NCBI RefSeq assembly: GCF_023715325.1
Contig: NZ_JAMBNX010000001.1
Coordinates: 372,001 to 436,000 of the forward strand
Direction of reading: 5' to 3'
Source of the DNA: Agromyces mediolanus
GTDB taxonomy: Bacteria; Actinomycetota; Actinomycetes; Actinomycetales; Microbacteriaceae
DNA: 64,000 bases
In this document: one piece after another, positions 63,698 to 64,000 of the stretch
Position numbering within the stretch: the stretch's first letter is position 1
How the letters are laid out: each line of letters opens with the position of its first letter
The notes under the pieces: generated by a model
Seen by the model: the letters and a program-made list of their open reading frames with translations, nothing else
Told to the model about the DNA's origin: nothing
Database searches by the model: none
Made by a program: the position numbers and the translations under genes

Positions 63698-64000
63698 GCA
63701 TGACGACGGGACGCGGCCCCGAAGACCTGCTCGCGAACCTCGGCATCGGCCTACTCGTCGCCGTCGCCGGATTCGCCGGGGTGCTGCGGGTCGCCGGGAC
63801 GATCGCGGCGTTCCTGACCGGGGCGCCGCAGCCGGCAGGCGGCATCGAGGCCGGCCTCGGTGTGCTGCTGCGTCCCGGCGACCCCGGCGATCCACTTGGT
63901 GCGCCGGGGCTGAACCCGGTCGTCTACTGGATAGTGACGGGCCTGCTGCTCGCCGTCCTCGGCGTCGCAGGCTGGTGGGGCTGGTCGCTGCTGCGGCGGC
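63694..64000 (+). CDS. start of a VirD4/TraG-like coupling protein, cut by the window end
   Basis: Only about 100 residues are visible. Two membrane helices (LLANLGIGLLVAVAGFAGVL and VVYWIVTGLLLAVLGVAGWW) are separated by a Gly/Pro-rich extracytoplasmic loop, the standard N terminus of actinobacterial conjugative coupling ATPases (TraG/VirD4). The ATPase domain would lie beyond 64000. The GTG at 63694 overlaps the previous stop; an in-frame ATG at 63700 is equally possible. Confidence 0.6.
   Translation, partial: MSMTTGRGPEDLLANLGIGLLVAVAGFAGVLRVAGTIAAFLTGAPQPAGGIEAGLGVLLRPGDPGDPLGAPGLNPVVYWIVTGLLLAVLGVAGWWGWSLLRR

Overview
High-GC actinobacterial DNA, most likely from Micrococcales (Microbacteriaceae or a relative). 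The support is the strong G/C bias at third codon positions, an LAxTG (class E) sorting signal, CsoR and CmtR regulators of the mycobacterial type, and SCO6880-type conjugation proteins. The window reads as an integrative conjugative element (ICE) or conjugative plasmid carrying three separate metal-resistance cargoes. Replication and integration ends of the whole element are not visible, so ICE versus plasmid stays open.

Layout. 1-4245: an uncharacterised protein and a large wall-anchored surface protein. 4258-8870: an IS21-family element whose nested terminal repeats enclose istA/istB together with a divergent merR-merA mercury cassette. 9049-14925: conjugation backbone: small HTH regulator, small membrane protein, MobF relaxase-helicase with a candidate oriT hairpin, and a cytosine methyltransferase split over two overlapping frames. 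15315-39369: copper island: truncated ccdA, ackA, small genes, then a long co-directional block csoR-copZ-copA-YHS-(nuclease-like)-DUF6153-DUF305-(beta-propeller lipoprotein)-xfp-CPx ATPase-HAD/GH65-UbiB kinase-archaeal-type gap-DUF2933-EamA-multicopper oxidase-AraC, in which most stops and starts overlap. 39543-51300: conjugation backbone again (prim-pol, DUF2637, ParB-like, M23/lysozyme-like, DUF6112 proteins, VirB6-like, SCO6880-like, VirB4 ATPase). 51306-63095: second cargo: cmtR-cadA-(decayed lspA), an arsenic cluster, and a three-gene recombinase module; a 12-bp direct repeat lies at both borders. 63074-64000: backbone resumes with a hypothetical protein and the start of a VirD4/TraG-like coupling protein.

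How it fits together. The relaxase, coupling protein, VirB4, SCO6880-like, VirB6-like and M23 proteins form a type IV secretion and DNA-processing set. The copper island joins sensing (CsoR, possibly the Cys-tailed AraC protein), cytosolic trafficking (CopZ), export (CopA and a variant P1B ATPase) and extracytoplasmic oxidation or binding (multicopper oxidase, DUF305). It also carries a carbon/energy module: disaccharide phosphorylase fused to a sugar-phosphate mutase, phosphoketolase, acetate kinase and archaeal-type GAPDH. My main hypothesis is that this module bypasses copper-sensitive central metabolism. The arsenic cluster has reductases, an aquaglyceroporin-like channel, flavoproteins and an acetyltransferase, but no ArsB or Acr3 pump.
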